Shown here in pieces: positions 9,876 to 22,095 of a stretch of 64,000 bases of DNA; within the stretch, counting starts at the first letter, position 1, and every line of letters begins with the position of its first letter. Under the pieces are notes generated by a model. The model saw nothing but the letters and a program-made list of their open reading frames with translations. It ran no database searches and was not told the DNA's origin. The stretch comes from Enterobacter genomosp. O (lineage in GTDB: Bacteria > Pseudomonadota > Gammaproteobacteria > Enterobacterales > Enterobacteriaceae): contig NZ_LECZ01000024.1 of assembly GCF_001022965.1 (NCBI RefSeq), positions 62,001 through 126,000 of the forward strand, given 5' to 3'. A program made the position numbers and the translations under genes.

Positions 9876-11228
9876 GTGTTTATTGGATTCGACTACGGTA
9901 CGGCAAACTGCTCGGTTGCGATTATGCAAAACGGGCAACCACAGCTCCTGAAAATGGAAAAAGAGAGCACGCTGCTGCCGTCAATGCTCTGCGCGCCCAC
10001 CCGCGAAGCGGTCAGCGAATGGCTGTTCCGCCACCATCAGGTTCCGGCCACGGCGGCGGAAACCCAGGCGCTGCTGCGCCGGGCTGTCAGCTTCAACCGC
10101 GAGGAAGATATCGACGTTACGCCGTCCAGCGTGCAGTTCGGACTCTCTTCGCTCGGGCACTACATTGAAGATCCTGAAGAGGTCTACTTCGTTAAGTCGC
10201 CAAAGTCCTTCCTCGGTGCCAGCGGCCTGAAGCCGCAGCAGGTAGCGATGTTTGAAGACCTGGTGTGCGCGATGATGCTGCACATCCGCAATCAGGCGCA
10301 GACGCAGGTTTCAGATGCGATTACCCAGGCGGTGATTGGCCGTCCGATCAACTTCCAGGGGCTGGGCGGCGATGAGGCCAACCAGCAGGCGCAGGGGATC
10401 CTGGAGCGCGCGGCACAGCGCGCAGGCTTCCGCGACGTGGTATTCCAGTACGAGCCGGTTGCGGCGGGGCTGGATTTTGAAGCCACGCTGTCGGAAGAGA
10501 AGCGCGTGCTGGTCGTCGACATCGGCGGGGGCACCACCGACTGCTCGCTGCTGCTGATGGGGCCGCAGTGGCATAACCGTCGCGACCGCGAAAACAGCCT
10601 GCTGGGGCACAGCGGCTGCCGCGTAGGCGGTAACGATCTCGACATCGCGCTGGCCTTTAAGAGCCTGATGCCGCTGCTGGGCATGGGCGGTCAGACGGAG
10701 AAAGGGATCGCTCTGCCGATCCTGCCATGGTGGAACGCCATCGCCATCAACGACGTGCCAGCGCAGAGTGATTTTTACAGCACCGCTAACGGCCGCTTCC
10801 TTAACGATCTGGTGCGCGATGCCCAGGACGCCGATAAGGTCGCCCTGCTGTATAAAGTATGGCGTCAGCGCCTCAGCTACCGCGTGGTGCGCACTGCGGA
10901 AGAGAGCAAAATCGCCCTCTCCGATCGCGCGGAACATGCGGTGTCCTTGCCGTTTATCAGCGACGAACTGGCCACGGCGATTTCACAGGAGGGGCTGGAG
11001 ACGGCGCTCGCTCAGCCGCTGCAGCGCATTCTGGAACAGGTGCAGCTCGCGCTGGAGAACGGCAAAGAGAAGCCTGACGTGATTTACCTGACCGGGGGTA
11101 GCGCCCGTTCACCGCTGATCAAAAAAGCGCTGGCGGAACAGCTGCCGGGGATTCCAATTGCCGGTGGGGATGACTTTGGCTCCGTCACCGCGGGCCTGGC
11201 GCGCTGGGCGCAGGTGATGTTTAGGTAG
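9876..11228 (+). CDS. yegD: YegD, Hsp70/actin-fold chaperone-like protein
   Basis: This is a 450-residue DnaK-like ATPase-domain protein without the substrate-binding domain. It has the phosphate-1 motif IGFDYGTANCSVAI, phosphate-2 VVDIGGGTTDCSLL and adenosine motif LTGGSARSPLIKKAL. The client or role is unknown. The GTG at 9876 is chosen from the family start (V/M)FIGFDYG, with TGGGGAT upstream; the frame stays open further upstream without a family-like sequence. It is divergent from alkA and followed by repetitive intergenic DNA. Confidence 0.93.
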   Translation: MFIGFDYGTANCSVAIMQNGQPQLLKMEKESTLLPSMLCAPTREAVSEWLFRHHQVPATAAETQALLRRAVSFNREEDIDVTPSSVQFGLSSLGHYIEDPEEVYFVKSPKSFLGASGLKPQQVAMFEDLVCAMMLHIRNQAQTQVSDAITQAVIGRPINFQGLGGDEANQQAQGILERAAQRAGFRDVVFQYEPVAAGLDFEATLSEEKRVLVVDIGGGTTDCSLLLMGPQWHNRRDRENSLLGHSGCRVGGNDLDIALAFKSLMPLLGMGGQTEKGIALPILPWWNAIAINDVPAQSDFYSTANGRFLNDLVRDAQDADKVALLYKVWRQRLSYRVVRTAEESKIALSDRAEHAVSLPFISDELATAISQEGLETALAQPLQRILEQVQLALENGKEKPDVIYLTGGSARSPLIKKALAEQLPGIPIAGGDDFGSVTAGLARWAQVMFR

Positions 11229-11250
11229 TGCGGTTGCGGTGCGGCCTGGT

Positions 11251-11286
11251 GCCCTCACCCCGGCCCTCTCCCACAGGGCTGAGGGT
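11251..11286. repeat. CCCTCTCCC-type repeat, inverted copy
   Basis: GCCCTCACCCCGGCCCTCTCC is the reverse complement of the dispersed motif at 1960-1992 and lies just after yegD, directly before the longer 430-bp repeat. Confidence 0.6.
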
Positions 11287-11290
11287 TCCC

Positions 11291-11720
11291 CACAAAATAA
11301 TGCCTGCACGGACGACCCCCTCTCCCTTGAGGGAGAGGGCTGGGGTGAGGGGGAACATACGGCTGTGGAGGTCATTCCGTTCACTTCATGTTCCTTGCTA
11401 CTCTGTAATGACATGACCTGTGAACGTGCCAGGGTGGCTCAGTCGCCACCACCCTGGCGACCCGGGCTCCCGGCGGTAAATCGCCGCTTCGCGGTACCCT
11501 CGGCTTATTCCTTCAGGCTATCGGGTCGGGCATGAGCCTGCATCCCTGCAGGCCACGCCCTCTCGGCGCATCCCTGCGCCTCGCCCCGGCCCTACGGAAA
11601 CGCCTCGGCGATTTACAGCCGGACCAGGGCATCGCTGTAAGCCGTTCATTTTCCTGAAGCAACATTCACCGCTTCCGGTTAAAAAAATTACTGGGAGACC
11701 CTCAGCCCACAGGGAGAGGG
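11291..11720. repeat. Long dispersed structured repeat, copy 1
   Basis: About 430 bp here recur at 31150-31579 with the same spacing at both ends and roughly 90% identity by eye. Most differences fall in one block near 11513-11562. The element contains a CCCTCTCCC palindrome, a perfect-looking hairpin at 11429-11457 (CCAGGGTGG arm), and wider arms TAAATCGCCG (11477-11486) and CGGCGATTTA (11606-11615). No credible gene lies in it; open frames are short and unlike known proteins. It separates yegD from the mdt promoter. Confidence 0.85.
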
Positions 11721-11731
11721 TGCAAACACCA

Positions 11732-11757
11732 AAAACGGCAACGGATGTTGCCGTTTT
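11732..11757 (+). terminator. Terminator-like hairpin before mdtA
   Basis: AAAACGGCAAC and GTTGCCGTTTT form a stem with a short loop, the same stem as the yegH terminator. It insulates the mdt operon from the region upstream. Confidence 0.6.
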
Positions 11758-11797
11758 GCGTTTACCTCCATTCAGACCATTCCTGACAGTCTTCCAT

Positions 11798-11815
11798 ATT
11801 TCCTCCATTTTTCCG
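11798..11815 (+). promoter_or_regulatory. Candidate BaeR box upstream of mdtA
   Basis: ATTTCCTCCATTTTTCCG matches about 12 of 18 positions of the E. coli BaeR box TTTTTCTCCATDATTGGC, recalled from knowledge of mdtA regulation. It lies about 60 nt before the mdtA start, a plausible activator position. The operon carries baeSR at its end, so autoregulation is expected. Confidence 0.45.
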
Positions 11816-11876
11816 CTGTGTTGCCTGACTAAACTAGTATCATTCCCCGAAGTATTCAGGATGAGAACGTATAACG

Positions 11877-13079
11877 ATGAAAGGCAATCATAAATCCCGC
11901 TGGGCAATCGCCGCTGGCATCATTGTGGTGGTCCTTGCCGCCGCCTGGTACTGGCACAGTCAATCCGCGAACTCCACCGCCCCCACCGGTGCCACCAGCC
12001 AGCCACAGCGCCCGGCAGGCGGAGGGCGTCACGGGATGCGCGGCGGCGCGCTGGCCCCGGTTCAGGCGGCGACGGCGGTCAATAAAGCCGTTCCTCGCTA
12101 CCTTACCGGTCTCGGAACCATTACCGCCGCCAACACCGTGACGGTGCGTAGCCGCGTCGACGGCCAGCTGATGGCTATTCACTTCCAGGAAGGCCAGCAG
12201 GTCAAAGCGGGCGATCTGCTGGCGGAAATTGACCCAAGCCAGTTCAAGGTTGCCCTCGCCCAGGCGCAGGGCCAGCTCGCGAAAGACAAAGCCACGCTCG
12301 CCAACGCCCGGCGCGATTTAGCGCGCTACCAGCAGCTGGTGAAAACCAATCTCGTGTCACGTCAGGAGCTGGACACCCAGCAGTCGCTGGTCAGCGAAAC
12401 GCAGGGCACCATCAAAGCCGACGAAGCCGCCGTCGCCAGCGCTCAGCTGCAGCTGGACTGGAGCCGCATCACCGCGCCTATTGACGGCCGCGTCGGCCTG
12501 AAGCAGGTCGATATCGGCAACCAGATCTCAAGCGGCGACACCACGGGCATCGTGGTGATCACCCAGACCCACCCGATCGATTTAGTCTTTACCCTGCCGG
12601 AAAGCGACATTGCGACGGTAGTGCAGGCGCAAAAAGCCGGTAAAGGCCTGGTGGTGGAGGCCTGGGACCGCACCAACAAGCAGAAACTGAGCGAAGGGTC
12701 CCTGCTCAGTCTGGATAACCAGATCGACACCACCACCGGCACCATCAAGCTGAAGGCGCGCTTTAACAACCAGGACGATGCCCTCTTCCCGAACCAGTTC
12801 GTCAATGCGCGAATGCTGGTCGCGACCGAAGAGAACGCGGTGGTGATCCCCACCACCGCGCTGCAGATGGGTAACGAAGGCAACTTCGTCTGGGTACTGA
12901 ACAGCGACAATAAAGTCAGTAAACATCTGGTGAAAACCGGGATTCAGGACAGCCAGACGGTGGTGATCGCCGCCGGGCTTTCCGCTGGCGACCGAGTGGT
13001 GACAGACGGCATCGACCGTCTGACCGAAGGGGCCAAAGTGGAAGTGGTTGAGCCGGCGAAACAGGGAGCGACCTCCTGA
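11877..13079 (+). CDS. mdtA: MdtA, periplasmic adaptor of the MdtABC efflux pump
   Basis: MdtA is the membrane fusion protein linking the MdtB/MdtC transporter to TolC. It has 400 residues, with an N-terminal membrane anchor (about 9-26), then biotinyl-lipoyl-like and hairpin regions ([20 protein letters not shown] and [20 protein letters not shown]) and a C-terminal beta-barrel. E. coli MdtA is a little longer (415) at the C-terminus. The stop overlaps the mdtB start by one base. It is the first gene of mdtABCD-baeSR. Confidence 0.97.
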   Translation: MKGNHKSRWAIAAGIIVVVLAAAWYWHSQSANSTAPTGATSQPQRPAGGGRHGMRGGALAPVQAATAVNKAVPRYLTGLGTITAANTVTVRSRVDGQLMAIHFQEGQQVKAGDLLAEIDPSQFKVALAQAQGQLAKDKATLANARRDLARYQQLVKTNLVSRQELDTQQSLVSETQGTIKADEAAVASAQLQLDWSRITAPIDGRVGLKQVDIGNQISSGDTTGIVVITQTHPIDLVFTLPESDIATVVQAQKAGKGLVVEAWDRTNKQKLSEGSLLSLDNQIDTTTGTIKLKARFNNQDDALFPNQFVNARMLVATEENAVVIPTTALQMGNEGNFVWVLNSDNKVSKHLVKTGIQDSQTVVIAAGLSAGDRVVTDGIDRLTEGAKVEVVEPAKQGATS

Positions 13080-16000
13080 TGCAGGTTATGCCGCCAGGCT
13101 CTACAGGTGGGCCGTCACGCCTGTTTATCCTCCGCCCTGTCGCCACCACGCTGCTGATGGTGGCGATCCTGCTCGCCGGGATTATCGGCTACCGCTTTCT
13201 GCCCGTGTCGGCGCTGCCGGAGGTGGATTATCCAACCATTCAGGTGGTAACGCTCTATCCGGGTGCCAGCCCGGACGTGGTGACGTCCGCCATCACCGCC
13301 CCGCTGGAGCGCCAGTTTGGGCAGATGTCGGGGCTAAAACAGATGTCCTCCCAGAGTTCCGGCGGGGCATCCGTCGTGACGCTGCAGTTCCAGCTTACGC
13401 TGTCGCTGGACGTCGCCGAGCAGGAGGTTCAGGCCGCGATTAACGCCGCCACCAACCTGCTGCCGTCGGACCTGCCTAACCCACCGGTCTACAGCAAAGT
13501 GAACCCGGCGGATCCGCCAATCATGACGCTTGCCGTCACCTCCTCCGCCATGCCGATGACCCAGGTCGAAGACATGGTCGAAACGCGCGTGGCGCAGAAG
13601 ATTTCTCAGGTCTCCGGCGTCGGCCTCGTCACGCTGGCGGGCGGACAACGTCCGGCCGTTCGCGTCAAGCTTAACGCGCAGGCGATTGCCGCGCTGGGTC
13701 TGACCAGCGAAACCATCCGCAACGCCATCAGCAATGCCAACGTCAACTCGGCGAAAGGTTCGCTGGACGGCCCAACCCGCGCGGTCACACTCTCCGCCAA
13801 CGACCAGATGCAGTCCGCCGATGAATACCGCCAGCTGATTATCGCGTACCAGAACGGCGCCCCGGTGCGTCTGGGCGATGTGGCGACCGTGGAGCAAGGC
13901 GCGGAAAACAGCTGGCTGGGGGCCTGGGCCAACAGGCAGCAGGCGATCGTGATGAACGTCCAGCGCCAGCCGGGCGCCAACATCATCGAAACCGCCGACA
14001 GCATCCGCACCATGCTGCCGCAGCTGATTGAAAGCCTGCCAAAATCGGTCAGCGTGAAGGTGCTTTCCGACCGCACAACTAACATTCGCGCGTCGGTCAC
14101 CGACACCCAGTTTGAGCTGATGCTGGCGATTGCGCTGGTGGTCATGATCATTTACCTGTTCCTGCGCAACGTTCCGGCGACCATTATTCCCGCCGTCGCC
14201 GTACCGCTCTCGCTGGTCGGTACGTTTGCGGTGATGGTGTTCCTCGATTTCTCGATCAACAACCTGACGCTGATGGCGCTCACTATCGCCACCGGGTTCG
14301 TGGTGGACGATGCCATCGTCGTTATCGAGAACATTTCGCGCTATATCGAGAAAGGCGAAAAACCGCTGGCGGCCGCGCTGAAAGGCGCGGGCGAGATCGG
14401 CTTTACCATTATCTCATTGACCTTTTCGCTGATTGCGGTGCTGATCCCGCTGCTGTTTATGGGGGATATCGTCGGGCGTCTTTTCCGCGAGTTTGCCGTC
14501 ACGCTGGCGGTCGCCATTTTGATCTCCGCCGTGGTCTCGCTGACCCTGACGCCGATGATGTGCGCCCGCATGCTGAGCCACGAATCCCTGCGCAAGCAAA
14601 ACCGCTTCTCTCGCGCCTCCGAGCGCATGTTCGAACGGATTATCGCCGCCTACGGTCGCGTGCTGGCGAAAGTCCTCAACCATCCGTGGGCGACGCTCGG
14701 CGTGGCACTCGGCACGCTGGCACTCAGCGTGATGCTGTGGATTTTCATTCCGAAAGGCTTCTTCCCGATCCAGGACAACGGCATTATTCAGGGCACGCTT
14801 CAGGCCCCGCAGTCGGTCTCCTTCGCCAACATGGCGCAGCGCCAGCAGCAGGTGTCTGAAATCATCATGAAGGATCCGGCAGTAGAAAGCCTGACCTCCT
14901 ACGTGGGCGTGGATGGCACTAACCCGTCGCTCAACAGCGCGCGCCTGCAAATTAACCTCAAGCCGCTGGATGACCGCGATGACCGCGTTAACGCCGTGAT
15001 TGAACGTCTGCAAAGCGCCGTCGCCCGCGTGCCGGGCGTGGTGCTTTACCTGCAGCCGATTCAGGATTTGACCATCGATACCCAGGTCAGCCGCACGCAG
15101 TACCAGTTCACGCTGCAGGCCACCTCGCTGGACGCGCTCAGCACCTGGGTGCCGCAGCTGGTGGATAAGCTCAAAACCCTGCCGCAGCTCTCGGACGTCA
15201 GCAGCGACTGGCAGGACAAAGGCCTGGCGGCGTATGTGAACGTCAACCGCGACGCCGCCAGCCGTCTGGGCATTACCATGGCGGACGTGGATAACGCCCT
15301 GTATAACGCCTTCGGACAGCGTCTGATCTCCACCATCTACACCCAGGCGAACCAGTATCGCGTGGTGCTGGAGCACAACACGGAAAACACGCCGGGCCTG
15401 GCGGGGCTGGACTCGGTGCGCCTGACCAGCAAAGACGGCGGTATTGTGCCGCTGAGCGCTATCGCGACGGTGGAGGAGCGCTACACCCCGCTGTCGATTA
15501 ATCATCTGGATCAGTTCCCGTCCACCACCATCTCCTTCAACGTGCCGGACAATTATTCTCTCGGCGAAGCGGTGGAGGCCATTCAGGCCGCTGAAAAAGC
15601 GGTAAGCTTCCCGTCCGACATTCAGACCCAGTTCCAGGGCAGCACGCTGGCGTTTCAGGCCGCGCTGGGCAATACCATCTGGCTGATTGTCGCTGCCGTA
15701 GTGGCGATGTACATCGTGCTCGGCGTGCTGTACGAAAGCTTTATCCACCCGATCACCATCCTCTCGACCCTGCCGACGGCGGGCGTGGGGGCCCTGCTGG
15801 CGCTGATGCTGGCGGGCAGCGAGCTGGACGTCATTGCCATTATCGGCATCATCCTGCTTATCGGGATCGTGAAGAAAAACGCCATCATGATGATCGACTT
15901 CGCCCTGGCCGCCGAGCGCGAGCAGGGCATGTCGCCGCGCGATGCCATCTTCCAGGCCTGCCTGCTGCGTTTTCGTCCGATCCTGATGACCACGCTGGCG

Positions 16001-16201
16001 GCCCTGCTGGGCGCGCTGCCGCTGATGCTCAGCACCGGCGTCGGCGCTGAGCTGCGTCGTCCGCTGGGTATCGGCATGGTCGGCGGCCTGCTGGTAAGCC
16101 AGGTGCTGACGCTGTTCACGACACCGGTGATCTACCTGCTGTTTGACCGCCTGGCGCTGTGGACCAAAAGCCGCTTCCCGAAACGTGAAGAGGAGGCATA
16201 A
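13079..16201 (+). CDS. mdtB: MdtB, RND multidrug transporter subunit
   Basis: MdtB is one of the two inner-membrane RND proteins that form a heterotrimer with MdtC and export bile salts, novobiocin and other drugs using the proton gradient. The 1040 residues equal the E. coli length. RND features are clear: TM4 [20 protein letters not shown] with the paired Asp of the proton relay, and the repeat architecture with two large periplasmic loops. The start overlaps the mdtA stop (TGATG). Confidence 0.98.
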   Translation: MQVMPPGSTGGPSRLFILRPVATTLLMVAILLAGIIGYRFLPVSALPEVDYPTIQVVTLYPGASPDVVTSAITAPLERQFGQMSGLKQMSSQSSGGASVVTLQFQLTLSLDVAEQEVQAAINAATNLLPSDLPNPPVYSKVNPADPPIMTLAVTSSAMPMTQVEDMVETRVAQKISQVSGVGLVTLAGGQRPAVRVKLNAQAIAALGLTSETIRNAISNANVNSAKGSLDGPTRAVTLSANDQMQSADEYRQLIIAYQNGAPVRLGDVATVEQGAENSWLGAWANRQQAIVMNVQRQPGANIIETADSIRTMLPQLIESLPKSVSVKVLSDRTTNIRASVTDTQFELMLAIALVVMIIYLFLRNVPATIIPAVAVPLSLVGTFAVMVFLDFSINNLTLMALTIATGFVVDDAIVVIENISRYIEKGEKPLAAALKGAGEIGFTIISLTFSLIAVLIPLLFMGDIVGRLFREFAVTLAVAILISAVVSLTLTPMMCARMLSHESLRKQNRFSRASERMFERIIAAYGRVLAKVLNHPWATLGVALGTLALSVMLWIFIPKGFFPIQDNGIIQGTLQAPQSVSFANMAQRQQQVSEIIMKDPAVESLTSYVGVDGTNPSLNSARLQINLKPLDDRDDRVNAVIERLQSAVARVPGVVLYLQPIQDLTIDTQVSRTQYQFTLQATSLDALSTWVPQLVDKLKTLPQLSDVSSDWQDKGLAAYVNVNRDAASRLGITMADVDNALYNAFGQRLISTIYTQANQYRVVLEHNTENTPGLAGLDSVRLTSKDGGIVPLSAIATVEERYTPLSINHLDQFPSTTISFNVPDNYSLGEAVEAIQAAEKAVSFPSDIQTQFQGSTLAFQAALGNTIWLIVAAVVAMYIVLGVLYESFIHPITILSTLPTAGVGALLALMLAGSELDVIAIIGIILLIGIVKKNAIMMIDFALAAEREQGMSPRDAIFQACLLRFRPILMTTLAALLGALPLMLSTGVGAELRRPLGIGMVGGLLVSQVLTLFTTPVIYLLFDRLALWTKSRFPKREEEA

Positions 16202-19200
16202 GTGAAGTTTTTCGCCCTCTTCATTTATCGCCCGGTGGCGACAATATTAATCTCGCTCGCCATTACCCTCTGCGGCGTGCTGGGCTTCCGGCTGCTGCCG
16301 GTGGCGCCTCTGCCGCAGGTGGATTTCCCGGTGATCATGGTCAGCGCCTCGCTGCCGGGTGCGTCACCGGAAACCATGGCCTCGTCCGTTGCCACGCCGC
16401 TGGAGCGCTCGCTCGGGCGAATTGCGGGGGTAAACGAGATGACCTCCAGCAGCTCGCTCGGCAGCACGCGCATTATTCTGGAGTTCAGCTTCGACCGGGA
16501 TATTAACGGCGCGGCGCGGGACGTGCAGGCCGCCATCAACGCCGCGCAAAGCCTGCTCCCCAGCGGGATGCCGAGCCGCCCGACCTACCGCAAGGCCAAC
16601 CCGTCCGATGCGCCGATCATGATCCTGACGCTGACCTCGGACACCTACTCGCAGGGGCAGCTGTACGACTTTGCGTCCACCCAGCTGGCGCAGACAATAT
16701 CTCAAATTAACGGCGTCGGTGACGTGAGCGTCGGCGGGAGCTCCCTGCCCGCGGTGCGCGTGGGGTTAAACCCGCAGGCACTGTTCAACCAGGGCGTGTC
16801 GCTGGACGACGTGCGCTCCGCCATCAGCAACGCCAACGTGCGCAAACCGCAGGGGGCGATTGAAGACAACAGCCACCGCTGGCAGATCCACACCAACGAC
16901 GAGCTGAAAACCGCGGCGGAGTATCAGCCGCTCATTATTCACTACAACAACGGCGCGGCGGTGCGCTTAAGCGATGTTGCCAGCGTCACCGACTCGGTGC
17001 AGGACGTGCGCAACGCAGGGATGACCAACGCCAAGCCGGCGATTTTGCTGATGATTCGCAAGCTCCCGGAAGCCAACATTATCGAGACGGTGAACAGCAT
17101 TCGCGCCCGCCTTCCGGATCTGCAGCAGACCATTCCGGCCGCGATCGACCTGCAAATTGCCCAGGATCGCTCCCCGACCATCCGGGCCTCGCTGGAAGAG
17201 GTGGAGCAAACGCTGATCATCTCCGTCGCGCTGGTGATCCTGGTGGTGTTCCTGTTCCTGCGCTCCGGCCGGGCGACGCTGATCCCGGCGGTGGCCGTGC
17301 CGGTGTCGCTGATCGGTACCTTTGCCGCCATGTATCTGTGCGGGTTTAGCCTCAATAACCTGTCGCTGATGGCCCTGACGATTGCGACGGGCTTCGTGGT
17401 GGATGATGCCATCGTGGTGCTGGAAAACATTTCCCGCCACCTGGAAGCCGGCGTGAAGCCGCTGCAGGCCGCGCTTCAGGGCACGCGCGAGGTGGGCTTT
17501 ACGGTGCTCTCGATGAGCCTGTCGCTGGTGGCGGTGTTCCTGCCGCTGCTGCTGATGGGCGGGCTGCCGGGCAGGCTGCTGCGGGAGTTTGCCGTCACGC
17601 TGTCGGTTGCCATCGGCATTTCGCTGGTTATTTCCTTAACGCTCACGCCGATGATGTGCGGCTGGATGCTCAAGCGCAGCAAGCCGCACTCGCAGCCGCG
17701 CCGTAAAGGCTTTGGCCGTTTCCTGATGGCGATGCAGGAGGGCTACGGGAAATCGCTTAAGTGGGTGCTGAACCATACCCGGCTTGTCGGCCTGGTGCTG
17801 ATCGGCACCATCGTGCTCAACGTCTGGATGTATATCACCATCCCGAAAACCTTCTTCCCGGAGCAGGATACCGGCGTGCTGATGGGCGGTATTCAGGCGG
17901 ACCAGAGCATTTCCTTCCAGGCGATGCGCGGTAAGCTGCAGGACTTTATGAAGATCATTCGTGAAGACAAAGCCGTGGATAACGTGACCGGCTTTACCGG
18001 CGGGTCACGCGTTAACAGCGGGATGATGTTTATTACCCTGAAACCGCGCGGCGAGCGCAACGAAACGGCGCAGCAGGTGATTGACCGCCTGCGGGTGAAG
18101 CTCGCCAAAGAGCCGGGCGCCAACCTGTTTTTGATGGCCGTTCAGGATATCCGCGTCGGCGGGCGACAGGCGAACGCCAGCTACCAGTACACCCTGCTTT
18201 CTGATGATTTAGCCGCCCTGCGCGAGTGGGAGCCGAAGATCCGCAAGGCGCTGGCCGCCCTGCCGGAGCTGGCGGACGTGAATTCCGATCAGCAGGACAA
18301 CGGCGCCGAGATGGCCCTGACCTACGACCGCGAAACCATGTCGCGTCTGGGCATTAACGTTGAAGCCGCCAACAGCCTGCTGAACAACGCTTTCGGCCAG
18401 CGCGAGATTTCCACCATCTATCAGCCGATGAACCAGTATAAGGTGGTGATGGAGGTTGACCCGCGCTATACCCAGGACATCAGCGCCCTGGACAAGATGT
18501 TTGTGATCAACAATGACGGCAAGGCGATACCGCTCTCTTACTTTGCCAGCTGGCGACCGGCCAACGCGCCGCTGTCGGTGAACCATCAGGGGCTGTCGGC
18601 GGCGTCGACTATCTCCTTCAACCTGCCCGCCGGCTCGTCACTTTCGGAGGCCAGCGACGCCATCAACCGTGCGATGACGCAGCTTGGCGTGCCGTCCACC
18701 GTGCGAGGCAGCTTTGCCGGCACCGCGCAGGTGTTCCAGGAGACGATGAATTCGCAGGTGATTTTGATTCTGGCCGCCATTGCCACGGTCTATATTGTGC
18801 TTGGCGTCCTGTATGAGAGCTACGTGCACCCGCTGACCATCCTCTCGACGTTGCCGTCGGCGGGAGTGGGAGCGCTGCTGGCGCTGGAGTTGTTCGGCGC
18901 GCCGTTCAGCCTCATCGCGCTCATCGGGATCATGCTATTAATTGGTATTGTGAAGAAAAACGCCATCATGATGGTCGACTTCGCGCTGGACGCCCAGCGC
19001 AACGGCAACCTGTCGCCGGAAGAAGCAATATTCCAGGCCTGCCTGCTGCGTTTTCGTCCGATCATGATGACCACCCTGGCGGCGCTGTTTGGCGCGCTGC
19101 CGCTGGTGATCTCCGGCGGCGACGGCTCTGAACTGCGCCAGCCGCTGGGGATCACCATTGTCGGCGGCCTGGTGATGAGCCAGCTGCTGACGCTATACAC

Positions 19201-19279
19201 CACGCCGGTGGTCTATCTGTTCTTTGACCGCCTGCGGCTGCGCTTTTCGCGTAAAAACAGAACCACGGTGACCGGGTAA
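16202..19279 (+). CDS. mdtC: MdtC, RND multidrug transporter subunit
   Basis: MdtC is the partner of MdtB. It has 1025 residues, with the same TM4 proton-relay segment ([15 protein letters not shown]) and the [18 protein letters not shown] helix. It starts with GTG directly after the mdtB stop codon, with AGGAGG eight bases upstream. The two paralogues are well diverged outside the transmembrane core, as expected for the heterotrimer. Confidence 0.98.
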   Translation: MKFFALFIYRPVATILISLAITLCGVLGFRLLPVAPLPQVDFPVIMVSASLPGASPETMASSVATPLERSLGRIAGVNEMTSSSSLGSTRIILEFSFDRDINGAARDVQAAINAAQSLLPSGMPSRPTYRKANPSDAPIMILTLTSDTYSQGQLYDFASTQLAQTISQINGVGDVSVGGSSLPAVRVGLNPQALFNQGVSLDDVRSAISNANVRKPQGAIEDNSHRWQIHTNDELKTAAEYQPLIIHYNNGAAVRLSDVASVTDSVQDVRNAGMTNAKPAILLMIRKLPEANIIETVNSIRARLPDLQQTIPAAIDLQIAQDRSPTIRASLEEVEQTLIISVALVILVVFLFLRSGRATLIPAVAVPVSLIGTFAAMYLCGFSLNNLSLMALTIATGFVVDDAIVVLENISRHLEAGVKPLQAALQGTREVGFTVLSMSLSLVAVFLPLLLMGGLPGRLLREFAVTLSVAIGISLVISLTLTPMMCGWMLKRSKPHSQPRRKGFGRFLMAMQEGYGKSLKWVLNHTRLVGLVLIGTIVLNVWMYITIPKTFFPEQDTGVLMGGIQADQSISFQAMRGKLQDFMKIIREDKAVDNVTGFTGGSRVNSGMMFITLKPRGERNETAQQVIDRLRVKLAKEPGANLFLMAVQDIRVGGRQANASYQYTLLSDDLAALREWEPKIRKALAALPELADVNSDQQDNGAEMALTYDRETMSRLGINVEAANSLLNNAFGQREISTIYQPMNQYKVVMEVDPRYTQDISALDKMFVINNDGKAIPLSYFASWRPANAPLSVNHQGLSAASTISFNLPAGSSLSEASDAINRAMTQLGVPSTVRGSFAGTAQVFQETMNSQVILILAAIATVYIVLGVLYESYVHPLTILSTLPSAGVGALLALELFGAPFSLIALIGIMLLIGIVKKNAIMMVDFALDAQRNGNLSPEEAIFQACLLRFRPIMMTTLAALFGALPLVISGGDGSELRQPLGITIVGGLVMSQLLTLYTTPVVYLFFDRLRLRFSRKNRTTVTG

Positions 19280-20695
19280 ATGACTGAGCTTCCCAGCAGC
19301 GTTCGCTGGCAATTATGGATAGTCGCCTTCGGCTTTTTTATGCAGTCGCTGGATACGACCATCGTTAACACCGCCCTCCCCTCGATGGCGAAAAGCCTGG
19401 GGGAGAGCCCGCTGCATATGCATATGGTGATTGTCTCCTACGTGCTGACGGTGGCCGTGATGCTGCCTGCCAGCGGCTGGCTGGCCGACAAAGTCGGGGT
19501 GCGGAATATCTTCTTCACCGCCATCGTGCTGTTTACCACCGGCTCGCTGTTTTGCGCCCAGGCCAATACCCTCGACCAGCTGGTGATGGCGCGCGTGCTG
19601 CAGGGCGTTGGCGGGGCGATGATGGTGCCCGTCGGGCGGCTAACGGTGATGAAGATTGTCCCGCGCGAGCAGTACATGGCGGCGATGACCTTTGTGACCC
19701 TGCCCGGCCAGGTGGGGCCGCTGCTGGGCCCGGCGCTGGGCGGGGTGCTGGTAGAGTACGCCTCCTGGCACTGGATTTTCTTAATCAACCTGCCGGTGGG
19801 CATCATCGGCGCGATCGCCACGCTGACCCTGATGCCGAACTACAAAATGCAGACGCGGCGCTTTGATTTCTTCGGCTTTATCCTGCTGGCGGCGGGCATG
19901 GCCACGCTCACGCTGGCGCTCGACGGGCAAAAGGGGCTGGGCATTTCGTCCCTGACGCTGGGGATGCTGGTCGTTATCGGCATCACCGCCATTCTGTGGT
20001 ATCTGTGGCATGCTCGCGAGAATGACAAGGCGCTGTTCAGCCTGAATCTGTTTAAAAACCCCACCTACCGTCTTGGTCTGTTCGGCAGCTTCGCCGGACG
20101 CGTCGGCAGCGGCATGCTGCCGTTTATGACGCCCGTATTCCTGCAAATTGGCATGGGTTTCTCGCCGTTTCACGCGGGCCTGATGATGATCCCGATGGTG
20201 CTCGGCAGCATGGGCATGAAGCGCATCGTGGTGCAGGTCGTTAACCGCTTTGGCTATCGTCACGTGCTGGTGGCCGCCACGCTGGGGCTGGCGCTGGTCA
20301 GCCTGCTGTTTATGGCCGTGGCGCTGATGGGCTGGTACTACGCCCTGCCGCTGGTGCTGTTCTGCCAGGGGATCGTCAACTCCATGCGCTTCTCGTCGAT
20401 GAATACCCTGACGCTGAAAGACCTGCCGGACGAGCTGGCGAGCAGCGGCAACAGCCTGCTGTCGATGGTTATGCAGCTCTCCATGAGCGTGGGCGTCACG
20501 ATTGCCGGCCTGCTGCTCGGCATGTACGGTCAGCACCACCTCAGCGTCGACACACCGGTGGCGCATCAGGTCTTTTTATATACCTATCTCAGCATGGCGG
20601 TCATTATCGCCCTGCCCGCTTTCATCTTCGCCAGAGTGCCGGATGATACCAGCAAGAACGTCGTGATTAGGCGCGGCAAAAGGAGTGGCTCATGA
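19280..20695 (+). CDS. mdtD: MdtD, MFS transporter of the DHA2 type
   Basis: This 471-residue major facilitator has about 14 membrane helices and the motif [18 protein letters not shown] near the N-terminus (residues 24-41) typical of DHA2 drug exporters. In E. coli mdtD is not needed for MdtABC drug resistance; a role in citrate or iron-citrate export has been proposed. It begins immediately after the mdtC stop and overlaps baeS by four bases (ATGA). Confidence 0.95.
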   Translation: MTELPSSVRWQLWIVAFGFFMQSLDTTIVNTALPSMAKSLGESPLHMHMVIVSYVLTVAVMLPASGWLADKVGVRNIFFTAIVLFTTGSLFCAQANTLDQLVMARVLQGVGGAMMVPVGRLTVMKIVPREQYMAAMTFVTLPGQVGPLLGPALGGVLVEYASWHWIFLINLPVGIIGAIATLTLMPNYKMQTRRFDFFGFILLAAGMATLTLALDGQKGLGISSLTLGMLVVIGITAILWYLWHARENDKALFSLNLFKNPTYRLGLFGSFAGRVGSGMLPFMTPVFLQIGMGFSPFHAGLMMIPMVLGSMGMKRIVVQVVNRFGYRHVLVAATLGLALVSLLFMAVALMGWYYALPLVLFCQGIVNSMRFSSMNTLTLKDLPDELASSGNSLLSMVMQLSMSVGVTIAGLLLGMYGQHHLSVDTPVAHQVFLYTYLSMAVIIALPAFIFARVPDDTSKNVVIRRGKRSGS

Positions 20696-22095
20696 AATTC
20701 TGGCGTCCGGGGATTACCGGCAAGCTCTTTGTGGCGATATTTGCCACCTGTATCGTTCTGCTGGTTACCATGCACTGGGCGGTGCGGATCAGCTTTGAGC
20801 GCGGTTTTATTGATTACATCAAGCACGGCAACGAGCAGCGCCTGCAGGGGCTGAGCGATGCGCTGAGTGAACAGTACGCCCAGCACGGCAACTGGCGTTT
20901 CCTGCGCAACAATGACCGGTTTGTTTTCCAGATCCTGCGATCGCTGGAGCACGACGCGGGTGACGATCGTCCGGGCCCGGGTATGCCGCCGCACGGATGG
21001 CGCACCCAGTTCTGGGTGATCGACCAGGACATGCGCACGCTGGTTGGCCCGCGCGCGCCGATACCGCCGGACGGCACCCGCCGCGCGATCAAGGTCAACA
21101 ACGCGACCGTCGGCTGGGTTATCGCCTCACCGGTGGAGCGCCTGACACGCAACACCGACATTAACTTTGACCGCCAGCAGCGCCGGACAAGCTGGCTGAT
21201 TGTCGCCCTCTCCACCCTGCTCGCCGCGCTCGCCACCTTCCCGCTGGCGCGCGGCCTGCTCGCGCCGGTAAAACGGCTGGTAGAAGGTACGCACAAGCTG
21301 GCCGCCGGGGATTTCACCACCCGCGTTGATACCCGCAGCCAAGACGAACTGGGCAAGCTGGCGCAGGACTTTAACCAGCTCGCCAGCACGCTGGAGAAGA
21401 ACCAGCAGATGCGCCGCGACTTTATGGCCGATATCTCCCACGAGCTGCGCACGCCGCTGGCGGTGCTGCGCGGCGAGCTGGAGGCCATTCAGGACGGCGT
21501 GCGCCAGTTTACGCCCGAATCGGTCGCCTCCCTGCAGGCGGAAGTGGGCACGCTCACCAAGCTAGTGGACGATCTCCACCAGCTCTCCATGTCGGATGAA
21601 GGCGCGCTGGCCTACCAGAAGGCGCCCATCGACGTGATTAACGTGCTTGAGGTCGCCAGCGGCGCCTTCCGGGAACGATTTGCCAGCCGCAACCTGAAAA
21701 TCGACCTCTCCCTGCCGGACAGCGCGGTGGTGTTTGGCGACAAGGACCGTCTGATGCAGCTCTTCAACAACCTGCTGGAAAACAGCCTGCGCTATACCGA
21801 CAGCGGCGGCGGGCTGCATATCTCCGGCAAACAGGAAAACGGACGCTTCGCCCTCACCTTCGCGGATTCCGCCCCCGGCGTGCAGGATGCGCAGCTGGAA
21901 AAATTGTTTGAACGGTTTTACCGCACCGAAGGCTCCCGCAACCGCGCCAGCGGCGGTTCCGGCCTGGGGCTGGCGATTTGCGTTAACATCGTCGAGGCGC
22001 ATAATGGCACCCTCCGCGCCGCCCATTCGCCTTTTGGCGGGGTTAGCATTACAGTAGAGTTACCGCTGGAACGGGATTTATCGAGAGAAGTATGA
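20692..22095 (+). CDS. baeS: BaeS, envelope-stress sensor histidine kinase
   Basis: BaeS senses envelope stress (indole, tannins, drugs, zinc) and phosphorylates BaeR. The 467-residue protein has two membrane helices (about 11-33 and 165-187) around a periplasmic sensor, then HAMP, a HisKA box with the phospho-acceptor His in [13 protein letters not shown], and an HATPase_c domain with [10 protein letters not shown] (N box) and GGSGLGLAI (G box). It overlaps mdtD and baeR by ATGA at both ends, so it is translated with the pump genes it controls. Confidence 0.97.
   Translation: MKFWRPGITGKLFVAIFATCIVLLVTMHWAVRISFERGFIDYIKHGNEQRLQGLSDALSEQYAQHGNWRFLRNNDRFVFQILRSLEHDAGDDRPGPGMPPHGWRTQFWVIDQDMRTLVGPRAPIPPDGTRRAIKVNNATVGWVIASPVERLTRNTDINFDRQQRRTSWLIVALSTLLAALATFPLARGLLAPVKRLVEGTHKLAAGDFTTRVDTRSQDELGKLAQDFNQLASTLEKNQQMRRDFMADISHELRTPLAVLRGELEAIQDGVRQFTPESVASLQAEVGTLTKLVDDLHQLSMSDEGALAYQKAPIDVINVLEVASGAFRERFASRNLKIDLSLPDSAVVFGDKDRLMQLFNNLLENSLRYTDSGGGLHISGKQENGRFALTFADSAPGVQDAQLEKLFERFYRTEGSRNRASGGSGLGLAICVNIVEAHNGTLRAAHSPFGGVSITVELPLERDLSREV

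Noticed and set aside
11228..11535. Short open frames within the 430-bp repeat (also 31141-31398)
   Set aside because: They lie in both copies of a non-coding structured repeat, have low-complexity Pro/Ser/Arg-rich sequence and no ribosome binding site.
14414..15748. 444-codon open frame antisense to mdtB
   Set aside because: Same reason: His/Arg/Gln-rich translation, no domain, inside an RND transporter gene.
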